DNA of 64,000 bases. Origin: BRH-c25 sp035627615. Lineage in GTDB: Bacteria; Bacillota; Clostridia; Lutisporales; Lutisporaceae. The notes below the pieces were generated by a model that saw only the letters and a program-made list of their open reading frames with translations, did no database searches and was not told where the DNA came from. The stretch covers positions 10,098-74,097 of the forward strand of contig DASPLL010000053.1 in assembly GCA_035627615.1 (NCBI GenBank). The letters run 5' to 3'. The position numbers and the translations under genes are program-made. This document shows positions 55,696-63,854 of the stretch, one piece after another; the first letter of the stretch is position 1, and each line of letters begins with the position of its first letter.

Positions 55696-55725
55696 AGTTT
55701 ACCACCCTTTGATTAGTTGTGTCAA
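55696..55725 (-). promoter_or_regulatory. Candidate helD promoter
   Basis: On the minus strand TTGACA (55720-55725) and TAAACT (55696-55701) are 18 nt apart, giving a leader of about 120 nt. Confidence 0.45.
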
Positions 55726-55763
55726 TACTAAAGACACTTGCTATTTCATAGTTTTGTTCATAA

Positions 55764-55793
55764 AAAGCCTGTGATACTTCTATCACAGGCTTT
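55764..55793 (-). terminator. Terminator after the TetM-NYN gene
   Basis: AAAGCCTGTGATA and TATCACAGGCTTT pair exactly around CTTC; on the minus strand a short T-run follows (TTTTTATG). Confidence 0.75.
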
Positions 55794-55887
55794 CCCATGT
55801 AAACTTATATTATTTTATGTTACAGTTTCACTGAAAAAGTTTTGTCACCTTTAGTTCATATCAAATGGCAGCAGCCTCTCCTATCAC

Positions 55888-58533
55888 TTATTTATCTTCT
55901 TTAGTGAATACCTCCAACTGCTGTTTTGCTTCAGCCGGTAATGCATCTGCCAGGTAATTACGATCTCTTTCCTGTATTTCCAGATACTCCTGCCTTATTC
56001 TTTTATTAGCCTCTTCGATCTCGGCCTTCAATTCTCTGGCGGATAACAGTGAGCACCCCGACCCCCTTACAATTATCTGCTGTAAACCGTCCGAAGTAGC
56101 AACCGCTATATTATATTTTTTCTGATTGTCATGGGCAAATTTCTCAATATACTGGTCCGCGGTTTGTGCCTCTTTAGTATATATCATATGGATGTTATGA
56201 TAGTCGGTTATTTCTTCGCGATGCCCCTGGACACGGTAAGCATCAAATACAACTATAATCTGACATTGCCGGATCCACTGATAATTACTGAGAGAATCAA
56301 GCAGTTTCATTCTGGCACCGTCTATATTTTCATCTGCAAGCTCTTTCAGTTCAGGCCATGCATGTATAATATTATAGCCATCCACAAGGAGATACTCTTC
56401 TTTGATTTCCTCATGTCCGCCGACATAGGCAACACGTTCATAATAACTTTCCCGGGCTGTTTTGCGTCTTTTCCAGGCAGACTTCTTTCCCTGGTTCACA
56501 TAGTAGGTTTTATTGATAATCTGGTCAATCTCTTCCAAGCTGATCCACCGCTCCCCTAGCGGTGTTGCTTGCTCTTTTGCAGTTTTCCCCGGTAAATCAT
56601 CTTTTTTCTGAAGATAGCTTTCAACATGCATGTAGTCCTTTACTTCATCCCAAGCCACTGAAAATCCTGCCCCATGTGTGCAGAATACAGAACCTGCCGG
56701 ATTTTCCATATCTCTTTCCGAATCATATCCGATGCTTTCTATAACCTCTTCCGGATTATGGCAGGGTTCGTAGCCCTTCAGGCTGCAAAACAGCCTGCCA
56801 AGACCTTTGGTATAGGCAGTTACCTCCTTCTGATAATTCCTCATGGTAATAACCGGGGCACTCCCCACAAGAACTGCGGTTTCACCGTCTGTCTGTGACA
56901 TTTTGCATATTCCGTGCATTTTCTCAATGTCAGCCATGGCTCTTCCTACCATTTTCTCAGGCAGCTCCAGCCGAAAGGCATAATAGGGCTCCAGCAATAT
57001 GGATTCTGCCTCCTTTAAGCCCTGCCGCACCGCACGGTAGGTAGCCTCTCTGAAGTCACCGCCTTCTGTATGCTTATTGTGTGCTCTGCCTGAGACGAGA
57101 GTAATTTTCACATCCGTAAGCGCTGACCCTGTCAGGACCCCTTTATGTGCTTTCTCTTGCAGGTGGGTTAAAATCAGCCTTTGCCAATTTTTACCCAGCA
57201 TATCCTCACTGCATTCTATCCCGAACTGCAGACCGCTTCCCGGATCACCCGGCTCCAGTAACAGATGGACCTCGGCATAATGTCTTAATGGCTCAAAGTG
57301 CCCTACTCCTAGAGCGGCATTGGCGATCGTTTCCTTATAGACGATACGTCCCGCATCAAAGGACACCGGTATATCAAAACGGCTTTGTATGAGGCTCTGC
57401 AGAATTTCAATCTGCACCTCTCCCATGATCCGCACCTGAATCTCCTGCAGCTGCTCATCCCAGACAATATTAAGCTCCGGCTCCTCTTCTTCAAGCTGAC
57501 GCAGCTTGGGAATCATAACCCTTGGGTCACAGCCTTCGGTCAGTATGATCCGATAAGACAGTACAGGCTCCAATACAGGCGCAACTGAAGCCGCCTCTAT
57601 TCCCAGACCTTCTCCCGGCCTGGTTTGGCTGAGCCCTGTTACTGCAAATACAGAACCTGCCTCTGCTTCATTCACTGCCTCATATTTCTTTCCGGAATAG
57701 ATACGAATTTGATTCACTTTCTCTTCCCAGATGCCATTCGTCAAGATATCCTTTACCTTAAGCTTTCCGCCCGTAAGCTTCATATGAGTAAGACGGTTTC
57801 CTTGCTCATCCCTTGTTATTTTGAATATCTTTGCCCCGAATTCATCGGGATAGCAAGGTATCATTGCGTGCTCTGCTATACCTTTCATAAATTGCTCAAT
57901 GCCTTCCAATTTTAAAGCTGAACCGAAAAAGCACGGGAATACTTTTCGCTCTCTGACAGCCTTCCTGATCTGCTCGGTTTCAATATGCCCTGCTTCCAGA
58001 TAGGCATCCATCATTATTTCATCACACATGGCCAGCTGCTCGTAGAATCCTGCTGTTGCAACCTGTCCAAATTCAATACAGCCATCATCCAGCTGCTTTT
58101 TCATATCTTCTATCAACTTGTCCTTATCCGTCCCATCCTGATCCATCTTATTGACGAATACAAAAACAGGTATTCTATACATGTCAAGCAGCCGCCATAA
58201 TGTTTTTGTATGCCCCTGCACTCCATCCGCACCGCTTATCACTAAAATGGCATAATCCAGCACCTGAAGTGTTCTCTCCATTTCAGCCGAAAAATCCACA
58301 TGCCCCGGTGTATCCAGTAAGGTGACCTGAACCCCGCCCATCTCAAGTATGGCCTGCTTGGAGAAAATAGTGATCCCTCTTGCTCTTTCCAGTTCATAGG
58401 TATCCAAATAGGCATCCTTATTATCCACTCTTCCCAATTTTCCGATTTTACCGCTCAGATAAAGTATGCTCTCCGACAGTGTCGTCTTGCCTGCATCAAC
58501 ATGTGCCAATATTCCAATGACTAGTTTTTTCAT
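55888..58533 (-). CDS. TetM/EF-G-like ribosomal GTPase fused to a YacP/Rae1-like NYN nuclease
   Basis: The N-terminal 640 residues are a ribosomal protection/EF-G-type GTPase: G1 HVDAGKTT (11-18), G2 RGITI, G3 DTPGH (74-78), G4 NKMD (128-131), then domains II-V. The C-terminal 168 residues (from 714) are a NYN/PIN domain close to YacP (Rae1): LLVDGYNIIHAWPELKEL, VVFDAY, AQTADQYIEKFAH, ATSDGLQQ, keeping acidic residues D718, D764, D793 and D815. A charged linker joins them. B. subtilis Rae1 cleaves mRNA in the ribosomal A site, the same site TetM-like factors enter, so the fusion may couple ribosome binding to mRNA cleavage. A tetracycline-resistance role is possible but not implied by sequence alone. 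ATG at 58533. Confidence 0.9.
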   Translation of the reverse strand: MKKLVIGILAHVDAGKTTLSESILYLSGKIGKLGRVDNKDAYLDTYELERARGITIFSKQAILEMGGVQVTLLDTPGHVDFSAEMERTLQVLDYAILVISGADGVQGHTKTLWRLLDMYRIPVFVFVNKMDQDGTDKDKLIEDMKKQLDDGCIEFGQVATAGFYEQLAMCDEIMMDAYLEAGHIETEQIRKAVRERKVFPCFFGSALKLEGIEQFMKGIAEHAMIPCYPDEFGAKIFKITRDEQGNRLTHMKLTGGKLKVKDILTNGIWEEKVNQIRIYSGKKYEAVNEAEAGSVFAVTGLSQTRPGEGLGIEAASVAPVLEPVLSYRIILTEGCDPRVMIPKLRQLEEEEPELNIVWDEQLQEIQVRIMGEVQIEILQSLIQSRFDIPVSFDAGRIVYKETIANAALGVGHFEPLRHYAEVHLLLEPGDPGSGLQFGIECSEDMLGKNWQRLILTHLQEKAHKGVLTGSALTDVKITLVSGRAHNKHTEGGDFREATYRAVRQGLKEAESILLEPYYAFRLELPEKMVGRAMADIEKMHGICKMSQTDGETAVLVGSAPVITMRNYQKEVTAYTKGLGRLFCSLKGYEPCHNPEEVIESIGYDSERDMENPAGSVFCTHGAGFSVAWDEVKDYMHVESYLQKKDDLPGKTAKEQATPLGERWISLEEIDQIINKTYYVNQGKKSAWKRRKTARESYYERVAYVGGHEEIKEEYLLVDGYNIIHAWPELKELADENIDGARMKLLDSLSNYQWIRQCQIIVVFDAYRVQGHREEITDYHNIHMIYTKEAQTADQYIEKFAHDNQKKYNIAVATSDGLQQIIVRGSGCSLLSARELKAEIEEANKRIRQEYLEIQERDRNYLADALPAEAKQQLEVFTKEDK

Positions 58534-58611
58534 ATTTTATTTCAATTCCTTCATTTTTTCTGTTTCCATATCCACAGCCCGTTTAAGCTGTATGTCGACT
58601 CTACTATTATT

Positions 58612-58640
58612 ATGATACCAGTAGGCTTGGAATTTGACAA
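58612..58640 (-). promoter_or_regulatory. Promoter of the TetM-NYN gene
   Basis: On the minus strand TTGTCA (58635-58640) and TATCAT (58612-58617) are 17 nt apart, about 75 nt before the ATG. No leader-peptide attenuator of the tet(M) type was seen. Confidence 0.55.
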
Positions 58641-58665
58641 TTTATCATAAGGAATTTGATAGAAT

Positions 58666-58743
58666 GTAGTGTCAGTTGCAGCCATAAGAACTTATTTGCT
58701 GCAATTAAACTAATATGTTCTTTTGTTCTGAATTTACCACTTG
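58666..58743. repeat. Direct repeat copy 1 flanking the LRR mosaic
   Basis: This ~78-bp element matches 59970-60047 along most of its length (shared ATTAAACTAATAT core, GTGTCAG start, TTCTGAA...CACTT end). The element is itself an imperfect palindrome with an AT-rich centre. Confidence 0.7.
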
Positions 58744-58814
58744 CTTTCTATTGATATAAATTTACTCAGATGTTAAAATTTGTGTATATATTCGTGAGTA
58801 TAAAACCTTTGTAG

Positions 58815-59968
58815 TTGAAGAAGAACATTAAAAATGTTGTTTCGGTGGCTGCCGGCATTCTTTTCAACCTGTCACTGAAAAAAGACGGCAGTTTGTGGGT
58901 TTGGGGCTGGAATAATTTTAGCCAGTTTGGAGTCGACACATCTTCAGAGCAAATCCTCACACCTCAAAAAATAATGGATGGTGCTTTCAACTCAATCGAA
59001 TCAGGCAGCAACAAAAACTTTGCAATAAAGGATGACGGGAGCATCTGGTTTTGGGAAGGCAGCAATAAGCCCACGGCCGTTGAATTAAAGAATGCTCCAG
59101 TTCAAAATGGTTCAGATATAGCTTCAAATCCCGCACCTGATTCAGATTCGATACGCTTTTCCAATCCGATTATCGAAGCTGAGACAAGAAGATTATGCAA
59201 AAAGGCAACCGGTGATATATATAAGTTGGACCTGGAGAAAATCATTGCATTAACCCTTGAGAACAAGAACATCAATGATATCAGTGATTTGAAATGGTTT
59301 ACTTGTTTGGAATTCCTTAGCTTGAATAATAATATGATAAGCGAAATTAAACCCTTAAGTAATCTGACAAAGCTTAAAACACTATATGTAAACCAGAATA
59401 ATCTCAGTGATATCAGTGCCTTAAGCGAACTCGTGAATTTAACTCAATTGGAATTATCCTATAACAAGATAGCTGATATCAGTGCTCTTGGAAAGCTAAC
59501 AAATTTAAAATCAATTTATATAGATGAGAATAGTATAATTGACATCAGCCCGTTGAAAGCCTTGGCTTCTCTTCAGACCCTTATGATATCACGCAATCAG
59601 CTTAAGGATATACAGCATTGAGCACCTTACACAATCTCGAATATGTTGACATAGGCTACAACAAAATCGAAGATATAAGCTCATTAAGGGATTTAGTTAA
59701 TTTGTTCAGCCTGGATATACGCTGTAATCCGGTAATGGAATGCTTTATCGTAAAAGGCCAGGCAAACGCTTCCGGTGATTTCATCGACCATGCCTGGAAT
59801 ATTGTAAATATAGGCGGCAAATATCGCCACATAGATGTAACCTGGGATGACCCTGAATTTGATTTAGAAGGCAGTATTTGGCATGATTACTTTAGTCTTA
59901 CGGACGATCAGGTTAGCAGGGATCATCGCTGGAATCAAGCTTTGTATCCTAAATGCGGCGATCAGTGA
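58815..59968 (+). pseudogene. Decayed RCC1/leucine-rich-repeat/transglutaminase mosaic
   Basis: The 5' frame (TTG at 58815) has RCC1-like strands (VVSVAAG, KKDGSLWVWGWNN, DDGSIWFWEG) followed by internalin-like LRRs (LKTLYVNQNNLSDIS, LTQLELSYNKIADIS, LKSIYIDENSIIDIS) and stops at 59621. The LRRs continue in another frame (LEYVDIGYNKIEDIS) to 59968 and change into the back half of a transglutaminase-like domain (DHAWNIVNIGGKYRHIDVTW) that lacks its Cys region. It has no signal peptide or proper start. The gene is thus truncated in front, frameshifted near 59615 and internally deleted. Confidence 0.7.
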
Positions 59969-59969
59969 T

Positions 59970-60047
59970 GTGGTGTCAGGTACAGAACTTAAGAACATAC
60001 TTACTATAATTAAACTAATATATTCTTATGTTCTGAACCTGGCACTT
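59970..60047. repeat. Direct repeat copy 2 flanking the LRR mosaic
   Basis: GTGTCAGGTACAGAACTTAA at one end and TGTTCTGAACCTGGCAC at the other are near reverse complements, so this copy could fold as a long hairpin. Same orientation as copy 1. Confidence 0.7.
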
Positions 60048-60084
60048 AATTTACAGAAGACATAAAGAATTCAACTAATTCTGA

Positions 60085-60372
60085 TTACACCCTTTCCTTA
60101 ATTGTGACGCGGACGCTATCACCCGCTTGTTTGCCGATTTTGGCGCGAATGTCCTTACGAAGCCCTATAATGTAACAGATTGAGCCGTTAGGGTTCTTCA
60201 CTCCCATATTGACGATACTGCCGTCATACTGCTCACCGTCAAAGGTGGCGCGGACTTTGGCGCGCCCTTTGCCGAACTCCGCTCGGACGTCAAAGGGAAA
60301 CTCGATATATGCGCCGTCTATGTCAGGAACTTTTTGGATGACAGCGTCAAATTCATATATTTTAGAATTCAT
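60085..60372 (-). CDS. DUF1905 protein
   Basis: The 95-aa protein has the DUF1905 beta-barrel pattern (FDAVIQKVPDIDGAYIEFPF, YIIGLRKDIRAKIGKQAGD). DUF1905 domains are often found with YdeI/OmpD-associated domains, as with the next gene. ATG at 60372 gives correct spacing from AAAGG; earlier in-frame ATGs lie too close. Function unknown. GC is higher than the surroundings. Confidence 0.85.
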   Translation of the reverse strand: MNSKIYEFDAVIQKVPDIDGAYIEFPFDVRAEFGKGRAKVRATFDGEQYDGSIVNMGVKNPNGSICYIIGLRKDIRAKIGKQAGDSVRVTIKERV

Positions 60373-60377
60373 ATTCA

Positions 60378-60632
60378 TCAACCTTTCGCATTGTACGGCA
60401 TTTCCATGCAAGCGTTGCCGTTTCGTAGTTCATCAAGCATTTGTGTGAGTCTCTTTTGCCTGGTTTCCTCGCGTTTGCCTCGCGTAATCCACCCGATATA
60501 GTCGTTCCGCTGATATGGTGGGCGGGCACGGTAACGTTCCCACAAGTTGTTGCAGTTAATCGCGTCGGCCACAAAGTCGGGGATGTCGTAGACTTGGCGG
60601 CTCATTCTGGAACTATCGAGGTCGTTCTTCAT
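60378..60632 (-). CDS. YdeI/OmpD-associated family small protein
   Basis: The 84-aa protein contains the C-terminal part of the YdeI/OmpD-associated domain (PPYQRNDYIGWITRGKREET, RQKRLTQMLDELR). Its start overlaps the upstream gene's stop by 4 nt and it ends just before the DUF1905 gene, so the three are one operon. It is shorter than stand-alone YdeI proteins (about 190 aa). Confidence 0.75.
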   Translation of the reverse strand: MKNDLDSSRMSRQVYDIPDFVADAINCNNLWERYRARPPYQRNDYIGWITRGKREETRQKRLTQMLDELRNGNACMEMPYNAKG

Positions 60633-61042
60633 TTCTGATTCTCCTCCAACTGTTGTACCCGCCAGCGTGTGATGTCGGCGATTAACTCATAGTCAATCGG
60701 CTTGCCGAGCGGCAGTTGTATCGCGCCTTTGGAGGTCTTGTAATCCTTCAACCGCTCAGAGAACACGCCGACCGCCTCGCCACCGGGATAGATGCCGATA
60801 TGTTTCCTCGCCGCCGCGAAGTGGATAAGGTTCTCGCCCTGCCAGAACGTAGGCATCTGCCACGAGACTTTCTCTTTGGCATTCGGCGCGGCGGCGCGAA
60901 TCGTTTCTCGGATTTGTCGCAGGAGTGGCTGAACGTCCTCGGCTTGAGCGGCGATGTAGTCATCAATTGTTGCTACCATACTGCAATAATGGTCTTGATT
61001 CGTGTTTTTGAAGCTGCGTTCGCATTTCGGGCATTTCCACAT
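60629..61042 (-). CDS. DUF1801/YdhG-like protein with a zinc-finger-like N-terminus
   Basis: The 137-aa protein begins MWKCPKCERSFKNTNQDHYC, a CxxC...HxxC zinc-binding-like motif, followed by the DUF1801 (frataxin-like YdhG) domain (EKVSWQMPTFWQGENLIHFA, HIGIYPGGEA). ATG at 61042 follows AAGGGG by 8 nt. Function unknown; first gene of the three-gene operon. Confidence 0.8.
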   Translation of the reverse strand: MWKCPKCERSFKNTNQDHYCSMVATIDDYIAAQAEDVQPLLRQIRETIRAAAPNAKEKVSWQMPTFWQGENLIHFAAARKHIGIYPGGEAVGVFSERLKDYKTSKGAIQLPLGKPIDYELIADITRWRVQQLEENQK

Positions 61043-61378
61043 TTTACATTCCCCTTCTTTATTTATTATCTTCACAGTTTTTCTTTCAAGGGGTTTCCCA
61101 GTCTGTCAACTTGCAGCCAATTATGCAACTATTTTCTAAAAGTTACTATAGCACCAGCAACTATACCCGGGACATATTATATAAGAACTTCATAATGGAT
61201 TCATTTCAATATAAAACATAATCACTGTATTCGTTTGCGACTTCTATCCCGGTACATCCCAACGGATACCTATTAGCTGATGCAGGGCTGCCGGATTGCT
61301 CCTCATACCCCTCGGTACTGTCATCGTCTTAATATTGCGCTTTTATCGGTAAAGCTTTTTGTCACTTGCAGCTCAATG
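61043..61378. other. Intergenic region between DUF1801 and HepT genes
   Basis: This 336-bp stretch has a left half of palindrome family 1 (ATCACTGTATTCGTTT at 61221-61236) with no right arm. No gene is seen. Confidence 0.5.
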
Positions 61379-61783
61379 TTATGCTTTCAGGACAAAAGCT
61401 GCATACTCTTTAATATCATTAAGATGCATTTCAATGATTTTCCTTACTATCTGTATATTAATGTTCTGGTAATCATGAACCGCTATATTTCTAAAGCCTA
61501 TCATCCCTTTAAGCTTGTTGTTCAACTCGCCAGTAATAAACCCGTTAGCATGCAGCAAATCAAATACATCCCTGCTGTTTTGCGGAATACCGAAAGAATT
61601 CTCTGCTACTATATGCATAGCCATATCAATGCATGCTTCAACTGCCCTCTGTATATTAAGAATAATTGAATCTTGCTTTGTGAAATTATTAAGGTTTTCA
61701 GGATTTCCCCCATATTCCTCATGTATACGTTTTATGCATCTTTCAATAATTGTAGCCTTGTTTATTATTACATCACTCTGCAT
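61379..61783 (-). CDS. hepT: HepT-like HEPN toxin RNase
   Basis: The 134-aa HEPN (DUF86) protein has the catalytic RX4HXY motif as RNIAVHDY, including the tyrosine that MntA antitoxins AMPylate. It overlaps the mntA gene end by 11 nt. HepT cleaves RNA when not modified. Together they form a type VII toxin-antitoxin pair. Confidence 0.88.
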   Translation of the reverse strand: MQSDVIINKATIIERCIKRIHEEYGGNPENLNNFTKQDSIILNIQRAVEACIDMAMHIVAENSFGIPQNSRDVFDLLHANGFITGELNNKLKGMIGFRNIAVHDYQNINIQIVRKIIEMHLNDIKEYAAFVLKA

Positions 61784-62168
61784 ATACAGTACCCCTTTCC
61801 CGGACCCGGTCCAGAATCTCTTTTCTCTCCTCGTTAAGAAGACTGTATTCCTTAAAGGTTCTTATCTGAAACTCATGTTTTCTTTTCTCATCATCTGAAT
61901 AAATAATTTTTCCTGTTCCCAGTATATTCGCTTTAAAAACTGTTGAGGCTTTGCTCAGATCAATCAAGTCCACATCCCTGCCCAGTCTGCTGCCCAATTC
62001 CTGTGCAATTTGAAACACTTCATATTCATTATGGCATTTATCAGACAAAAATGCTATGTCGATATCGCTGTCTTCTCTCATTCTTCCTGCTACCGCAGAA
62101 CCAAAAAGTATGATTAAAAAGGCAGAAGCCTTTTCTACAATTGTACTTTTTATCAGTTCAATATCCAT
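61773..62168 (-). CDS. mntA: MntA-like nucleotidyltransferase antitoxin
   Basis: The 131-aa protein has the minimal nucleotidyltransferase motif GSAVAGRMREDSDIDIAF (GSX10DXD). It neutralises HepT by adding AMP to its tyrosine in studied systems. The ATG at 62168 follows a GGTGG-type site. Confidence 0.88.
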   Translation of the reverse strand: MDIELIKSTIVEKASAFLIILFGSAVAGRMREDSDIDIAFLSDKCHNEYEVFQIAQELGSRLGRDVDLIDLSKASTVFKANILGTGKIIYSDDEKRKHEFQIRTFKEYSLLNEERKEILDRVRERGTVYAE

Positions 62169-62216
62169 TCATGCCACCCGACCTTCTATTCCATCCGGAT
62201 TTTATATCTTTTACTG

Positions 62217-62246
62217 ATTATACCATAAAAGCAGACTATTATACAA
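62217..62246 (-). promoter_or_regulatory. mntA-hepT promoter
   Basis: On the minus strand TTGTAT (62241-62246) and TATAAT (62217-62222) are 18 nt apart; a family 1 palindrome abuts the -35. Confidence 0.5.
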
Positions 62247-62280
62247 AAAACACTGCATTCATTTTAGAACACAGTGCTTT
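62246..62280. repeat. Dispersed palindrome family 1, copy D
   Basis: AAAACACTGCATTC and GAACACAGTGCTTT pair around ATTTTA. It is located directly upstream of the toxin-antitoxin promoter. Confidence 0.7.
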
Positions 62281-62450
62281 GACATTCCCTCCGCTGCACG
62301 CCCACAGACAGGCTTACAGCTTCAGTAGCTTCATAATGCGTCAGTTACCTCAAAGCTTTGGCAGTGTATATATACCAAGCACCAAAGCATCAAATTTTCT
62401 AACAAAAACAACTGAGCTTTCATATTCTCAAAAACTCTACGGAGCGTTTA

Positions 62451-62479
62451 TTGAATAGTTATGTTCTGACGATTATACT
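62451..62479 (+). promoter_or_regulatory. Promoter of the XRE-desulfoferrodoxin gene
   Basis: TTGAAT (62451-62456) and TATACT (62474-62479) are 17 nt apart, about 24 nt before the TTG start. Confidence 0.55.
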
Positions 62480-62502
62480 AGATATAGAGAGGAGGAATTA
62501 AA

Positions 62503-63087
62503 TTGGACTGTAGTAAAGTTGGCGCATTGATTCTTAGCTTGTGCAAAGAAAAAAACATGACCCAAGAAGAAGTTGCCAGCAGAATGAATATAAGCGATAA
62601 AGCTATCTCAAAATGGGAGCGTGGCATGGGTTGCCCTGATGTGAATCTGCTCGGCGATCTTTCAAGGATATTGGGTGTAAATATAGAAAGAATCTTATTG
62701 GGCGATTTAGAAGAGAACGATAAGGATGTAGGCAATATGAGACGAATAAAATTCTATGTGTGCAAAAACTGCAACAATGTAATAACAAGTACAGGTGATA
62801 CTGATATTTCCTGTTGCGGCAGGAGACTTGACGCATTGGTTGTGAAACCGGAGGATGAAGCTCATAAAACTACTATAACTGACATTGAAGATGAGTATTA
62901 TATAACAACAGAACACCCAATGGACAAATCCCATTATATATCATTTGCTGCCTTTGTTGGTTTTGACAGGGTTATGCTTATAAAGCTTTATCCCGAACAA
63001 AACTCAGAATTGCGGATTCCCAAAATGCAGTGCGGCAAGCTGTATACTTATTGCAGTGAGCACGGTCTTTGGGTGAAAGGAATATGA
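62503..63087 (+). CDS. XRE regulator fused to a desulfoferrodoxin/superoxide-reductase-like domain
   Basis: Residues 1-70 are an XRE helix-turn-helix (MTQEEVASRMNISDKAISKW). Residues 82-195 resemble desulfoferrodoxin: a desulforedoxin-like iron site (FYVCKNCNNV...SCCGRR) and a superoxide-reductase-like domain with TEHPMDKSHYI and CSEHGLW. The His and Cys ligands of the catalytic iron appear mostly present. It may sense superoxide or iron and regulate genes, or be an enzyme-regulator. The start is TTG with GGAGGAATT upstream. A CAT-family gene follows after 1 nt. Confidence 0.85.
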   Translation: MDCSKVGALILSLCKEKNMTQEEVASRMNISDKAISKWERGMGCPDVNLLGDLSRILGVNIERILLGDLEENDKDVGNMRRIKFYVCKNCNNVITSTGDTDISCCGRRLDALVVKPEDEAHKTTITDIEDEYYITTEHPMDKSHYISFAAFVGFDRVMLIKLYPEQNSELRIPKMQCGKLYTYCSEHGLWVKGI

Positions 63088-63088
63088 A

Positions 63089-63757
63089 ATGGAAGTAAAA
63101 TTCAATCCAATTGATTTACAAACATGGCCCCGTGGCCAAATTTTCTATTACTTCAGCAATATTGCTCCAACGGGGTATTCTCTGACGGTTGAATTAGACG
63201 TGACAATCATGAAATCAGCTTTAAAAGAACGAAATATTAAGTTTTTTCCTGCTTATCTGTGGTTAACAACAAAACTGCTTAACAGGCAGGTTGAGTTTAA
63301 AGTGGCTACAGTTGATGAAGTGCTTGGGTACTGGGATTTCCTAACTCCACTATATGCAACCTTTCACGAGGATGACAAAACGATTTCGTTAATGTGGACT
63401 GAGTACAGCGAGTCTTTTCCTATTTTTTATAAGCGGTATTTAGAAAATCAGCATCAGTACGGAAGTAACCATGGGATTCTAGCTCAACCGGAATGCCTGC
63501 CTCCTGCAAATAGCTATACTGTTTCTGCTTTGCCCTGGGTGGATTTTATGCATTTTGCATTACATGGATATGAGAATAAGCCGTATTACCTTCCCACTGT
63601 CGAAGCCGGCAAATTCCATGAAAACAACGGGAAAATTCTAATGCCCCTATCAATTACCGTCCATCATGCTACCACCGATGGCTGGCATATAAAATACTTT
63701 TTAGAAGAACTGCAGCATGAAATGAATACCCCCGAGGTTTGGGCCTTTGAACAATAA
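63089..63757 (+). CDS. Chloramphenicol acetyltransferase (CatA) family protein
   Basis: The 222-aa protein has the CAT fold with the catalytic motif HHATTDG (normally HHAVCDG) and a C-terminal WHIKYFLEELQ, and starts RGQIFYYF like CatA enzymes. Typical length is about 215-220. The variant motif keeps the catalytic second His, so acetyl transfer is likely, but chloramphenicol as substrate is unproven. It is coupled to the upstream XRE-SOR gene with 1 nt between them. Confidence 0.88.
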   Translation: MEVKFNPIDLQTWPRGQIFYYFSNIAPTGYSLTVELDVTIMKSALKERNIKFFPAYLWLTTKLLNRQVEFKVATVDEVLGYWDFLTPLYATFHEDDKTISLMWTEYSESFPIFYKRYLENQHQYGSNHGILAQPECLPPANSYTVSALPWVDFMHFALHGYENKPYYLPTVEAGKFHENNGKILMPLSITVHHATTDGWHIKYFLEELQHEMNTPEVWAFEQ

Positions 63758-63854
63758 CCACAGTAGCAATCAGGCAACTCATCGACCCGTCAAACCCTGT
63801 TTTAGCAAGCTGTCCGGTTGCATCCGGCTAACAAATCTTTGTCAATGTAAACCA

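Larger units (their letters stand above)
55568..55887. other. Intergenic region between HelD and TetM-NYN genes
   Basis: The 320 bp contain the helD promoter and a terminator hairpin listed separately, plus a small TTTGC-GAAT-GCAAA dyad near 55675. No gene is seen. Confidence 0.5.
62169..62502. other. Divergent regulatory region between mntA and the XRE-SOR gene
   Basis: This 334-bp region contains two promoters and palindrome copy D (listed separately). No further gene is seen. Confidence 0.5.

Noticed and set aside
55888..58533. Calling the gene tet(M)-type tetracycline resistance.
   Set aside because: The GTPase is only TetM-like, it carries an extra NYN nuclease, and no attenuator or transposon context is present. 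Resistance cannot be claimed from sequence.
58815..59621. Treating this as an intact internalin-like LRR gene.
   Set aside because: It has no signal peptide, starts inside an RCC1-like repeat, and the LRRs continue in another frame into a truncated transglutaminase domain.
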